Assembly (NCBI RefSeq): GCF_022808675.1
Contig: NZ_JAKZKV010000004.1
Coordinates: 1-64,000, forward strand
From: Parabacteroides sp. FAFU027
Lineage (GTDB): Bacteria; Bacteroidota; Bacteroidia; Bacteroidales; UBA7332
Reading direction: 5' to 3'
DNA: 64,000 bases
Below, piece by piece: positions 42,418-50,067 of the stretch; the first letter of the stretch is position 1, and every line of letters begins with the position of its first letter. Position numbers and translations under genes: made by a program. Below the pieces are notes generated by a model that made no database searches, was not told the origin of the DNA, and saw nothing but the letters and a program-made list of their open reading frames with translations.

Positions 42418-43485
42418 ATGAGACACAACCTTCTACTTATCACTGCAGCTCTGTTGTTTGGCATTTCCGTTTTTGCAAAAAATAAAACTCTCAAAGCCGA
42501 CATAGTTGTAGCATTAGACGGAAGCGGTAATTTTACCAAAATACAGGACGCAATCGATGCGGTTCCCTCCAACAGCGAAAAACGCACGGTCATTTTCATA
42601 AAAAAAGGAATATACAATACCGAGAAGCTGGTGGTTCCCCAAGACAAGAAAAACATTACGATGATCGGCGAAAGTCGCGATGAAACGATGATCAGTTATC
42701 ACATCTACGACTGCAAAGAGGGCGGACTGAATAACAAATGTCCGGCTGAAGATGCGGCCAAATGGAGCAAGCTGATCATGCAAACCTCCGCCACGATAGC
42801 CTTGCTGGGAGATGGATTTCAGGCGCAAAACCTGACCTTCAGCAATACCGCCGGCCCGGTGGGACAGGCTCCGGCCTTGGTGATCGATTCGGATAAAAAC
42901 ATTTTTGTCAATTGCAGCTTCAAAAGCTATCAGGATACCATCTATTTCCGCAAGCTGGGTAAACGCAGCTATTTCGCCAACTGCTTGATTGAAGGCCGTA
43001 CCGACTATATCTACGGCTCGGGCATTGTCTATTTCGAGGCTTGTGAGATCCACAGTTTCGGTGGCGGATGGATCACTGCTCCTTCCACCCCGCTAAACCA
43101 GCCATACGGATTTATTTTTAATAAATGCCGCCTCACCTATGCATCGGGAAGTCCGCGGACAGGCGACGACGGCAATAAAATCGCGTTGGGACGCCCCTGG
43201 CATTTCTTTCCCAAAGTGGCCTGGATCAAATGCAACATGTGCAAAGAAATCGATCCACTCGGCTGGCCTACCACATGGCGCATGGACTATGCAGCCACCA
43301 GCGCCGATCTTCATCTCTACGAATACAAAAACATCGGACCGGGAGCCGACATGAGCAATCGGGCTAAATGGGTGGGCATCCGCGCACTGAGCGATCAGGA
43401 GGCCCGGGATTATACACTCGAAAAAGTAATGGTCGGTAATGACAAGTGGAATCCATATGCTACACTTTCTATAAAGAATAAATAA
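42418..43485 (+). CDS. pectinesterase (CE8)
   Basis: A 355-residue exported CE8 esterase that removes methyl groups from homogalacturonan. Seen directly: signal peptide (ending ISVFAK), DGSGNFTKIQDAIDAVP typical of the family start, FQAQNLTFSNTAG, YQDTIYFRKLG with the first catalytic Asp, GRTDYIYGSG with the nucleophilic Asp (Tyr replacing the usual Phe), and LGRPWHFFPK with the substrate-binding Arg and Trp. It would prepare pectin for the GH28 enzyme elsewhere in the window. It stands alone with its own promoter. Confidence 0.94.
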   Translation: MRHNLLLITAALLFGISVFAKNKTLKADIVVALDGSGNFTKIQDAIDAVPSNSEKRTVIFIKKGIYNTEKLVVPQDKKNITMIGESRDETMISYHIYDCKEGGLNNKCPAEDAAKWSKLIMQTSATIALLGDGFQAQNLTFSNTAGPVGQAPALVIDSDKNIFVNCSFKSYQDTIYFRKLGKRSYFANCLIEGRTDYIYGSGIVYFEACEIHSFGGGWITAPSTPLNQPYGFIFNKCRLTYASGSPRTGDDGNKIALGRPWHFFPKVAWIKCNMCKEIDPLGWPTTWRMDYAATSADLHLYEYKNIGPGADMSNRAKWVGIRALSDQEARDYTLEKVMVGNDKWNPYATLSIKNK

Positions 43486-43489
43486 AGAA

Positions 43490-43729
43490 TCAGATTACCT
43501 CAGCGATAACCTCTGTGGCCTGACGTTGGTCGGTCACACTGTTAGACCCCAGCACACTGTTAAAAGCCTGCTCGATACCGGCTTTGTGAGTGTTGAAATA
43601 CTCCAGCGTCCACAACGGACGGTTGGCGGTTAGGATCTTCCGACAATTGATAGCATTGCCGGTTACAATAGCGCAGATTGTCAACATATCTGCTCCACTG
43701 CTCGAAAAAATACGTTTTGTTGTACTCAA
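43490..43729 (-). pseudogene. possible remnant of an unrecognised gene
   Basis: A 79-codon minus-strand frame ending with LTANRPLWTLEYFNTHKAGI and QRQATEVIAEVI looks protein-like, while the overlapping frame (to 43760) gives NQNIFIEYNKTYFFEQWSRY, also plausible. The two could be parts of one gene broken by a frameshift. I recognise neither part and the call is weak; a real small gene or chance are alternatives. Confidence 0.25.
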
Positions 43730-43975
43730 TGAATATATTTTGGTTACTGTTCAATAGCATCCATTGTATTATTTCCTTCTAATCTAAATGCGTGCCAAGC
43801 TAAATTTTTGTTGCGTTTGATGAAACACATTCGATAATTTGTTGTGGAGATTGGGGATTATTTCTTAGTTTTTGAATAAAAATCAACGGTGAAGGGTTTC
43901 TTACGATGTTTTTTATCTCAAAATTGCTGAAATTAGGGGTGTTGACGGATTTTGTTTTGTGAAAACCTGTCAGGT

Positions 43976-44100
43976 TGAGCGCAGCGGGAACTTGTGCTGG
44001 AAACCAAAGCAGCCTATGACTGTAAACATTGAGAATGTTGGTTGAAGATATTCAGTTTGAAAACTGAAACTGTTTTGAGTCCAAGTCCCCGCTGCGCTCA
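43976..44100. repeat. 125-bp inverted-repeat element
   Basis: TGAGCGCAGCGGGAACTTG (43976-43994) pairs with the 44082-44100 segment with one mismatch. The interior carries TTCAGTTTGAAAACTGAA, another palindrome. It lies in an 870-base gap (43486-44359) that otherwise shows no clear gene. A related half (GTGCGGCGGGAACTT) occurs near 46338. Confidence 0.6.
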
Positions 44101-44245
44101 GACTTGAACTAGCTCCTGAGTGGGATTAGGGAGACTTGGTGTTAAAAGGGGTGATGTATTGAATATGAATCTATTGATAGAAAGGGGATAGAACGACGAG
44201 TGTTTTTCTTTATTTCTGAAATGTAATGATATAGTGTAATAATTG

Positions 44246-44275
44246 TTGTTTGTTGATTGAATATGTCTATATTTG
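44246..44275 (+). promoter_or_regulatory. promoter before the YidD-fusion gene (TTG-N19-TATATTTG)
   Basis: TATATTTG (44268-44275) matches TAnnTTTG and a TTG lies 19 bases upstream (44246-44248). The start codon is 84 bases downstream, giving a leader of about 75 bases. Confidence 0.5.
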
Positions 44276-44359
44276 CAGCCTAATGTCTAAAATTGGATTA
44301 ATTTATTATCCGTATTTTGCTTCTAAACTTATATGAATGTATAAAAACACAGTGGTATC

Positions 44360-45580
44360 GTGACAATATACAAATTCCTCTTCTTTGTATTACTTTCAAT
44401 TTTCTGTATAAACTTATTTGGTCAGCAAACAACCCGAACAGATGGCGGAAGTTTGCCTAAGGTTTCATATTCAACAAATGATTCTAACAAGAAAGAATCT
44501 GCTGTGTCGGATTATATTGGATTATACCAAAAATATATTAGCGGAACTAGAGGGACAAAATGTTTAATGTATCCAAGTTGCTCAAACTATGGCCTTATGG
44601 CCTTCAAAGAAAACGGATTCTTTGAAGGGATAACATTGACCGCAGAGAGATTATTGCGCTGTGGTCATGAGGTCAGAAATTATGATAAGATTTACTTTGG
44701 TGATGAATTTAGATTAGTTGATTTTCCGTCTGGTACAAATCTCCCAGCAAATTTAAACAACCTTCAATCCAATAGTCAGATATTTGCTTTTTCTGGAAAT
44801 TCAATAAATAGAGATTCCTCTTTACTATTTATTAGATATATGATAAATACTGAGCAGTACAATATAGCTCTTTTAGAAATTGAACGACTGTTATTTGCGA
44901 AAAAATACAAAGGCTGCGCAGAGCTTTATTTAAATAAGTTGATATGTTTGAGAAATCTAAATCAAGAAGAATTAGCTCTATTCACTTATGAAAACAGGTT
45001 TCCTGATGATATAAAATCAAATCCGGATATATTATATCAGATCTCGCTTATACAATATAAACTATTCAATTTTAAAATGAGTGATTACTATAATAACCAA
45101 ATAAATGATATTACAGACTCTTCATTAATTGAGAAAAAATACCTACTCAAGGGGGTTATAAATGCACAGTATGGTGACTGGAGTCAAGCCGCTGAATATT
45201 TTTCAACCGGGAATAAATACAAATACAATCCAGAGAGGTATAAAACAAATATAAATATAGCGCAGACCGGAGCAAAACTGAAGCAGAAAAGTCCCTTGAT
45301 AGCGTCATTGTTATCAATCATACCAGGGATGGGATATGCCTATGCCGGGCATTATCAAACTGCAACTACTTCTTTGATTACAAATACAGCTCTCGCTTAC
45401 GCTGTTTACACCAGCATAAAAACGAAGAATTATGGAATCGCAATATTAACAGGATCTCTTAATTTCGGCTTTTATATCGGGAATATCATCGGAGGTAGTA
45501 GCAGTGTAAAAAGAGAGTATAGAAGGAAGAAACAACAAATAATAAGCACCCTAGAAAACGTAAACAATATCAATCATTAA
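44360..45580 (+). CDS. YidD-domain fusion protein with TPR-like and C-terminal membrane regions
   Basis: A 406-residue protein with a GTG start. After a signal peptide (ending INLFGQ), residues 51-104 form a YidD domain (membrane protein insertion efficiency factor): LYQKYISGTRGTKCLMYPSC, SNYGLMAFKENGFFEG and ERLLRCGHE, with its conserved Cys at 68, 74 and 101. A helical, TPR-like region follows (about 140-305), then a hydrophobic C-terminus beginning LIASLLSIIPGMGYAYAG (about 313-330) with two or three membrane segments. Ordinary YidD is a ~70-85-residue cytoplasmic protein, so an exported fusion is unusual. Base composition is clearly more AT-rich than the neighbours, suggesting transfer. 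The next gene starts 12 bases after. Confidence 0.78.
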   Translation: MTIYKFLFFVLLSIFCINLFGQQTTRTDGGSLPKVSYSTNDSNKKESAVSDYIGLYQKYISGTRGTKCLMYPSCSNYGLMAFKENGFFEGITLTAERLLRCGHEVRNYDKIYFGDEFRLVDFPSGTNLPANLNNLQSNSQIFAFSGNSINRDSSLLFIRYMINTEQYNIALLEIERLLFAKKYKGCAELYLNKLICLRNLNQEELALFTYENRFPDDIKSNPDILYQISLIQYKLFNFKMSDYYNNQINDITDSSLIEKKYLLKGVINAQYGDWSQAAEYFSTGNKYKYNPERYKTNINIAQTGAKLKQKSPLIASLLSIIPGMGYAYAGHYQTATTSLITNTALAYAVYTSIKTKNYGIAILTGSLNFGFYIGNIIGGSSSVKREYRRKKQQIISTLENVNNINH

Positions 45581-45591
45581 ATCATTATCTT

Positions 45592-46116
45592 ATGTTGGAA
45601 AGAATTTTAAAATCAGTAATTACAAAACCATTCTGCATTATTTTATCAGTAATGTTCCTGGCTGTTACTTTTAATTTATCAGCAGAAAATGTAAAACTAA
45701 GTGCCGGTACATCTGTTCCTCTTGAAACGGTAAACACAATTGACGCTGACAATTTAGCTGATGGACAAGTAATTGATTTCCGTGTTATGTCAGATGTCAA
45801 AGTCGGCAATCAAGTTGTAATCAAAGCAGGAAGTATAGCTAAAGGTCAAGTGCTAAGCTACAAAAAAAGCGGAATGATTGGTCAACCTGGCCAATTGCAA
45901 ATTCAAATCAGAAGTGTAAAATCAGTTGATGGACAGGAAGTTTTCCTTGCAGGTGGAAATATCAACAAAGAAGGAGATAGTAAACTTGTACTTTCAATTG
46001 CTCTATCTCTTTTACTTTGCCCATTATTCTTATTAATGAAAGGAAAAAGCGCAGTTATTCCTGCTGGCATGCAAGTTACATCAAGTGTAGCATCTGATGT
46101 TAATATAAGTTTGTAA
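45592..46116 (+). CDS. exported protein of unknown function
   Basis: A 174-residue protein with an N-terminal signal or anchor (about 10-30, ending FNLSAE), a beta-rich middle with KLSAGTSVPLETVNTIDADN, GQVIDFRVMSDVKVGNQVVI and KAGSIAKGQV, a second hydrophobic segment (LVLSIALSLLLCPLFLLMKG, about 132-151) and a tail VIPAGMQVTSSV. The middle loosely recalls SAF- or TrbI-like beta domains; I do not assign it. It is 12 bases after the YidD fusion, shares its AT-rich composition, and is very likely co-transcribed. Confidence 0.7.
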   Translation: MLERILKSVITKPFCIILSVMFLAVTFNLSAENVKLSAGTSVPLETVNTIDADNLADGQVIDFRVMSDVKVGNQVVIKAGSIAKGQVLSYKKSGMIGQPGQLQIQIRSVKSVDGQEVFLAGGNINKEGDSKLVLSIALSLLLCPLFLLMKGKSAVIPAGMQVTSSVASDVNISL

Positions 46117-46138
46117 TATTAAATACCTAGGGTCTGAG

Positions 46139-46173
46139 ATAGAGGTTGTTTCATTGATTGAAGCGACCTCTAT
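46139..46173 (+). terminator. terminator after the YidD-fusion operon
   Basis: ATAGAGGT and ACCTCTAT enclose a partly paired 19-base loop, followed by TATTTTC, 23 bases after the stop at 46116. The T-run is weak. Confidence 0.5.
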
Positions 46174-46403
46174 TATTTTCAGAACACCCCTTGTTTCCCG
46201 TTTAGCGAATGCGTACTCGTGTCTAAAACTAAGACAGCTTGTAGCAGTCGTGGATAAAGCTGATAATTGATAAGTTAAACACAGAATTCCCCTTTTCGCG
46301 CAAGTATAAAACCTGCAGTCAGTGCCTAGCGAGTTTGTGTGCGGCGGGAACTTTTGCTTAATTGAAAATCAGCGCAGCTAAAATCATAGCAGTCTCAGAT
46401 ACA

Positions 46404-46556
46404 GGGCTGAAAGCCCAATCTATCCCAGCCCGGGGCATCGCCCCGGGAGGTCAATGCCCCACCAACCTGCGCCCTGCAAGGGCAAAATAATATATTGGCC
46501 TTCAGGACGCTGGTTTCGCCGGTGGATATATTGACCCAAGGCGTTGCCGTTGGGCT
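46404..46556. repeat. cluster of GC-rich hairpins (dispersed intergenic element)
   Basis: Successive perfect hairpins occur: GGGCT/AGCCC (46404-46416), CCCGGGGC/GCCCCGGG (46429-46447) and GCCCT/AGGGC (46471-46483), followed by a CCCAAGGCGTTGCCGTTGGG near-palindrome. The block is much more GC-rich than its surroundings and non-coding. It lies in the 546-base gap 46117-46663, which holds no convincing gene. Confidence 0.6.
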
Positions 46557-46663
46557 GAGATATGAGGCCACTGCGTGGCGGGAAAGAAAGCGATTGCAGT
46601 TTTGTAGACTGGAATCACCTAGGATTGTAAAATATAGAGCCTGAAGCATAACAGAATCGTAGT

Positions 46664-47302
46664 CTATTTGGATACCCGATACCAATTTTTGTCGAGTTGT
46701 TCTACAGAAGAATACCATGATTTTATATCCTTTAATTCATTGGCGTCATTTGTATAAACAAACGCTGAACAATGGTCAATGAATCCTCTATCAATGTAAA
46801 ACATAACAGTAAGTAGTCCCTTCTTCCTTTTTGAGATTTCAATCTCATTTCCACCATTCGATATGGGAGGAAAATTCCAACCGTCTAACTTCGAATCTCG
46901 AATTTCACCCTTTTTAATTTTCATGATGATTTCTTCTCTTGAGCTACGTCTTAATGTCCAATCAGCCTTTTCCATAAACATAGGACCATAGAAAAAGGAT
47001 ATAGCTCCAATGAAAAAGGTTACCCATAGCCTGTATTTAAAGGCTTTAGTCAGAGGTGTGCCTTCTTTCTTTATTAAGAGTGAAAATAGATATATAGTGA
47101 AGCCTAAACCCACAATCAAATAAAATCCTATCTGGAATATTGATAATAATCCCGTCGTATAGTAATAAAATAAGGGCGCCTGAATAATAGCCATTATCAA
47201 AGCTATAATTGACAGTGTATTATGTCTTGGCGGTTTTATAGACTTGTTTGAAGTTTCCATCTTGTTGGGTTGAGATTCGAAATCATCATTGAGGTAATGC
47301 AA
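46664..47302 (-). CDS. integral membrane protein of unknown function
   Basis: A 212-residue protein with three or four membrane segments in its first half (LSIIALIMAIIQAPLFYYY, about 31-49; a segment about 52-75; and LWVTFFIGAISFFYG, about 91-105) and a soluble C-terminal half with KGLLTVMFYIDRGFIDHCSA and SSVEQLDKNWYRVSK. I recognise no family. It could start at 47302 or at the second Met, 14 residues in. It belongs to the same AT-rich stretch as the YidD fusion, with a GC-rich repeat cluster downstream. Confidence 0.65.
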   Translation of the reverse strand: MHYLNDDFESQPNKMETSNKSIKPPRHNTLSIIALIMAIIQAPLFYYYTTGLLSIFQIGFYLIVGLGFTIYLFSLLIKKEGTPLTKAFKYRLWVTFFIGAISFFYGPMFMEKADWTLRRSSREEIIMKIKKGEIRDSKLDGWNFPPISNGGNEIEISKRKKGLLTVMFYIDRGFIDHCSAFVYTNDANELKDIKSWYSSVEQLDKNWYRVSK

Positions 47303-47474
47303 AGCTAATAAAAGTATTTACAAATTTCTGGGTGACAACAAGCTACCCCTGATACCTCCCCCCGAAAATCATACAAATCCCTGTATTCCCGTTTCCCTAA
47401 AAATAAAACAGCAAGATACTGTACGCGATTGTCGTCAAAAATCACAACATTTGCTTGTCAAAAAAAAAACAACC

Positions 47475-49193
47475 ATGAAGAAGACTACGGCAATCATCCT
47501 GATGCTGGTGCTGGCTCTCAGCGCAAGTGCAGCACAAATAACCAATCCGGTGAAAGTTTCCGATGCGGGCAAAGAGGTCACGCTCTCCAACGGAATGCTG
47601 GAATTTACCTTCGAGAAGAAGGGCGCCACGCTGACCGCCATCAAGCAGGCGGGACAAGACCTCCTCGGCGGTTACGGTCGCGGCTACCTGATGGGGCCGG
47701 GCTTTTCGATGTCACCTTCCACCTATAAGCTGGTACGCCAGACACCCGGTCTGGCCGAAATATCCTTCACCCACGAGGCGGCCAACGGCTACTTCTTTGA
47801 GATGCACTATGTGTTGCTTACCGGCGAATACGGCATCTATTGCTACCTCGAACAGTATCACCACTCGGGCTCACCCGACGGCGGCTTCGGACAAATCCGT
47901 TGGGGATTGCGGGCCGACTCCACACTCTACGACTACCACCTGGTGCGCGACAGCATCCAGGGGCCGATGCCCACCTTTGCTGACTTCAAAAAGAAAATAC
48001 AGGACTGGACCTATCAGCTTCCCGACAGCAGCTACTACACCAAATACGATTACGCCGACTACATCGAAGGTCGCCACGTGCATGGCTATGCCGGACAGAA
48101 ATCGGGCAAGGGATTGTTCGTCATCCAGGCGAGCCACGAGTACCTGAACGGTGGCCCCACCAAGCAGTTCAACACCGTGCATACCACGCCGTTTATGATT
48201 ATGATGTTCCAGTGCGACCACTTCCTGCTCGACAAGAAGAAGGACGACGGCCCCATCAGCGGCGAGTGGCAGAAACTGGGCGGACCGTTTTTCCTCTATG
48301 TGAATTCGGGTAAAAACATCGCCGACATCTGGAGCGACGCCAAACGCAAAGCCGATGAAGAGGTGGCGAAGTGGCCCTACAAATGGATGGATCATCCCGA
48401 CTACCCGTTGCAGCGTGGCACGGTGACAGGACAATTGCAGGTCACCGGTGCTTCGGCAGCCAACGCACACATCATCCTCGCTGCTCCCGGCGTGGACTGG
48501 CAGGCACAATCGCACGGATATATCTTCGCTGTGCGTGCCGATAAAGACGGAAACTTCACGATCCCGAATATCCGCCCCGGCAAATACAGTCTCTATGCTT
48601 ATACCGATAACGTCACCGATGAGTTTTGCAAAAATGAAATAGAAGTAAAAGCCAACCAGACCGTTGCATTGAATAAAATCGTATGGACGCCAAAACAAAA
48701 CGGCACCAAACTTTGGCAAATCGGCTTTGCTGACCGCACCACCCGCGGTTTCAAACTGAGCGACCATAAGCGCTATTACGGCGTCTTTAATGAAGTGCCG
48801 GCTGACATTACTTACACCGTGGGCAAAAGCAAGGATTCCGAAGATTGGTACTATGCGCAGACCAAACCGGGCAGCTGGAACGTGAAGTTCAACCTGGATA
48901 AAGCATCTTCAGGTGAAGGCGTACTGACATTAGGCATTGCCGGTTCGGCTAAGAATCCTACTCTGGAAATCTGGGTAAACGAGACCAAAGCGGGTGCTTA
49001 CAACTTCGGCAACGACCACACTGTCTATCGCTCTTCAATCCTCGGCGGCTATTACCAGCAACAGGAGGTACGCTTCCCGGCATCGCTGCTCAAAGCTGGT
49101 GAAAACATCATCTCCTTCCGCCTGCCCAACGTGAAGAATGGCGGCGGCATCATGTATGATGTGATTAAGCTGGAGGTGAATGGGAAGAATTAA
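47475..49193 (+). CDS. rhamnogalacturonan lyase (PL4)
   Basis: A 572-residue exported PL4 enzyme that cleaves the Rha-GalA backbone of rhamnogalacturonan I by beta-elimination. Seen directly: signal peptide (ending LALSASAAQ), an N-terminal catalytic beta-sandwich with LVRDSIQGPMPTFADFKKK and GYAGQKSGKGLFVIQASHEY, a fibronectin-like middle (RGTVTGQLQVTGASA ... IRPGKYSLYAYTDNV, about 317-390), and a C-terminal carbohydrate-binding-like jelly roll starting LWQIGFADRTTRGF. This is the full three-domain PL4 layout. The start at 47475 gives the signal peptide. Its unsaturated products are substrates for the GH105 enzyme. Confidence 0.93.
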   Translation: MKKTTAIILMLVLALSASAAQITNPVKVSDAGKEVTLSNGMLEFTFEKKGATLTAIKQAGQDLLGGYGRGYLMGPGFSMSPSTYKLVRQTPGLAEISFTHEAANGYFFEMHYVLLTGEYGIYCYLEQYHHSGSPDGGFGQIRWGLRADSTLYDYHLVRDSIQGPMPTFADFKKKIQDWTYQLPDSSYYTKYDYADYIEGRHVHGYAGQKSGKGLFVIQASHEYLNGGPTKQFNTVHTTPFMIMMFQCDHFLLDKKKDDGPISGEWQKLGGPFFLYVNSGKNIADIWSDAKRKADEEVAKWPYKWMDHPDYPLQRGTVTGQLQVTGASAANAHIILAAPGVDWQAQSHGYIFAVRADKDGNFTIPNIRPGKYSLYAYTDNVTDEFCKNEIEVKANQTVALNKIVWTPKQNGTKLWQIGFADRTTRGFKLSDHKRYYGVFNEVPADITYTVGKSKDSEDWYYAQTKPGSWNVKFNLDKASSGEGVLTLGIAGSAKNPTLEIWVNETKAGAYNFGNDHTVYRSSILGGYYQQQEVRFPASLLKAGENIISFRLPNVKNGGGIMYDVIKLEVNGKN

Positions 49194-49224
49194 ACGCAGA
49201 GACGCGCAAAATTTTGAACCAGAA

Positions 49225-49256
49225 AAATGCCCGAAGCATTTACGCTCCGGGCATTT
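49225..49256. terminator. terminator between PL4 and ogt
   Basis: AAATGCCCG (49225-49233) pairs with CGGGCATTT (49248-49256) around a 14-base loop, between convergent genes. A partial AGAGACGCGCAAAATTTT repeat (from 49197) lies just before it. Confidence 0.65.
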
Positions 49257-49257
49257 C

Positions 49258-49827
49258 TTACTTATTGATGGTTTGTTTTTCCCATTCTATAATGGCGGCT
49301 TTTCGTTCAGAGCCCCAATGGTATTGGCCGATAGCTCCGGATGCCGTAATGATTCGATGACACGGTATCAGCAACGAAACCGGATTGTCACCCACCGCAC
49401 TTCCTACCGCACGAAATGCGTTTGGATGCCCGACTTGAATTGAGATATTCCCATAGTTACTGACTTCACCCATCGGTACGTGGAGTAATGCCTCCCAAAC
49501 CTGCATTTGGAAAGCGGTGCCTTTGATCTGTAGCGGAATTGGTTCGGGAGGAGTCTGTTTTTCATCAAAAAAGGCCAATGCTTTCTCCTGCATATCGTCC
49601 TTTTTTTCTGAAAAAGTTGCTGCCGGATAAAGGTTTTTCATCTCCTGCACCACATCCCCTTCTTTATATTCAAACCCCAGATAGCAGATGCCTTTTTCAG
49701 TAGCAGCAATTACGATTTTGCCAAATGGGGTTTCGTAAAATGAATATCGGATGGCAAGGGTAGAACAATCGTTCCGGAGTTCATCCGGAGTCATTCTGAC
49801 GATTTGGAAATGATTGTATTGTAACAT
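49258..49827 (-). CDS. ogt: methylated-DNA-protein-cysteine methyltransferase
   Basis: A 189-residue O6-alkylguanine-DNA alkyltransferase that repairs alkylated bases by transferring the group to its own Cys. Seen directly: GTAFQMQVWEALLHVPMGEV in the DNA-binding helix region, RAVGSAVGDNP, and the active-site IPCHRII with the acceptor Cys. The N-terminal domain is present but lacks the Ada-type zinc Cys cluster, so this is the stand-alone form, with no AraC domain. It faces the PL4 gene across a shared terminator. Confidence 0.94.
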   Translation of the reverse strand: MLQYNHFQIVRMTPDELRNDCSTLAIRYSFYETPFGKIVIAATEKGICYLGFEYKEGDVVQEMKNLYPAATFSEKKDDMQEKALAFFDEKQTPPEPIPLQIKGTAFQMQVWEALLHVPMGEVSNYGNISIQVGHPNAFRAVGSAVGDNPVSLLIPCHRIITASGAIGQYHWGSERKAAIIEWEKQTINK

Positions 49828-49989
49828 TTATCAGTCGCTTTAGGGATATGCTTAAAGAAAATCGTTTCTGCAAATATAAGCAACAATCATCTGAAACCTG
49901 CTGAAGGTTATCATTTTGATTCATTTAGGTAGATAATCTGGTAAAAAGGTGGTACTGATTAAACTTATAGGCAATTTTAAGCTCATATA

Positions 49990-50021
49990 TTGTGATGCAA
50001 ATTTCAGAATGTGTTCTTTTG
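49990..50021 (+). promoter_or_regulatory. possible promoter before the TonB-plug protein gene
   Basis: TTG (49990-49992), 21 bases, then TTCTTTTG (50014-50021), one mismatch from TAnnTTTG, ending 46 bases before the start at 50068. Confidence 0.35.
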
Positions 50022-50067
50022 CATCCGCAAGCCTTGAAATTGATTAACCTCACACAACGATAATACA

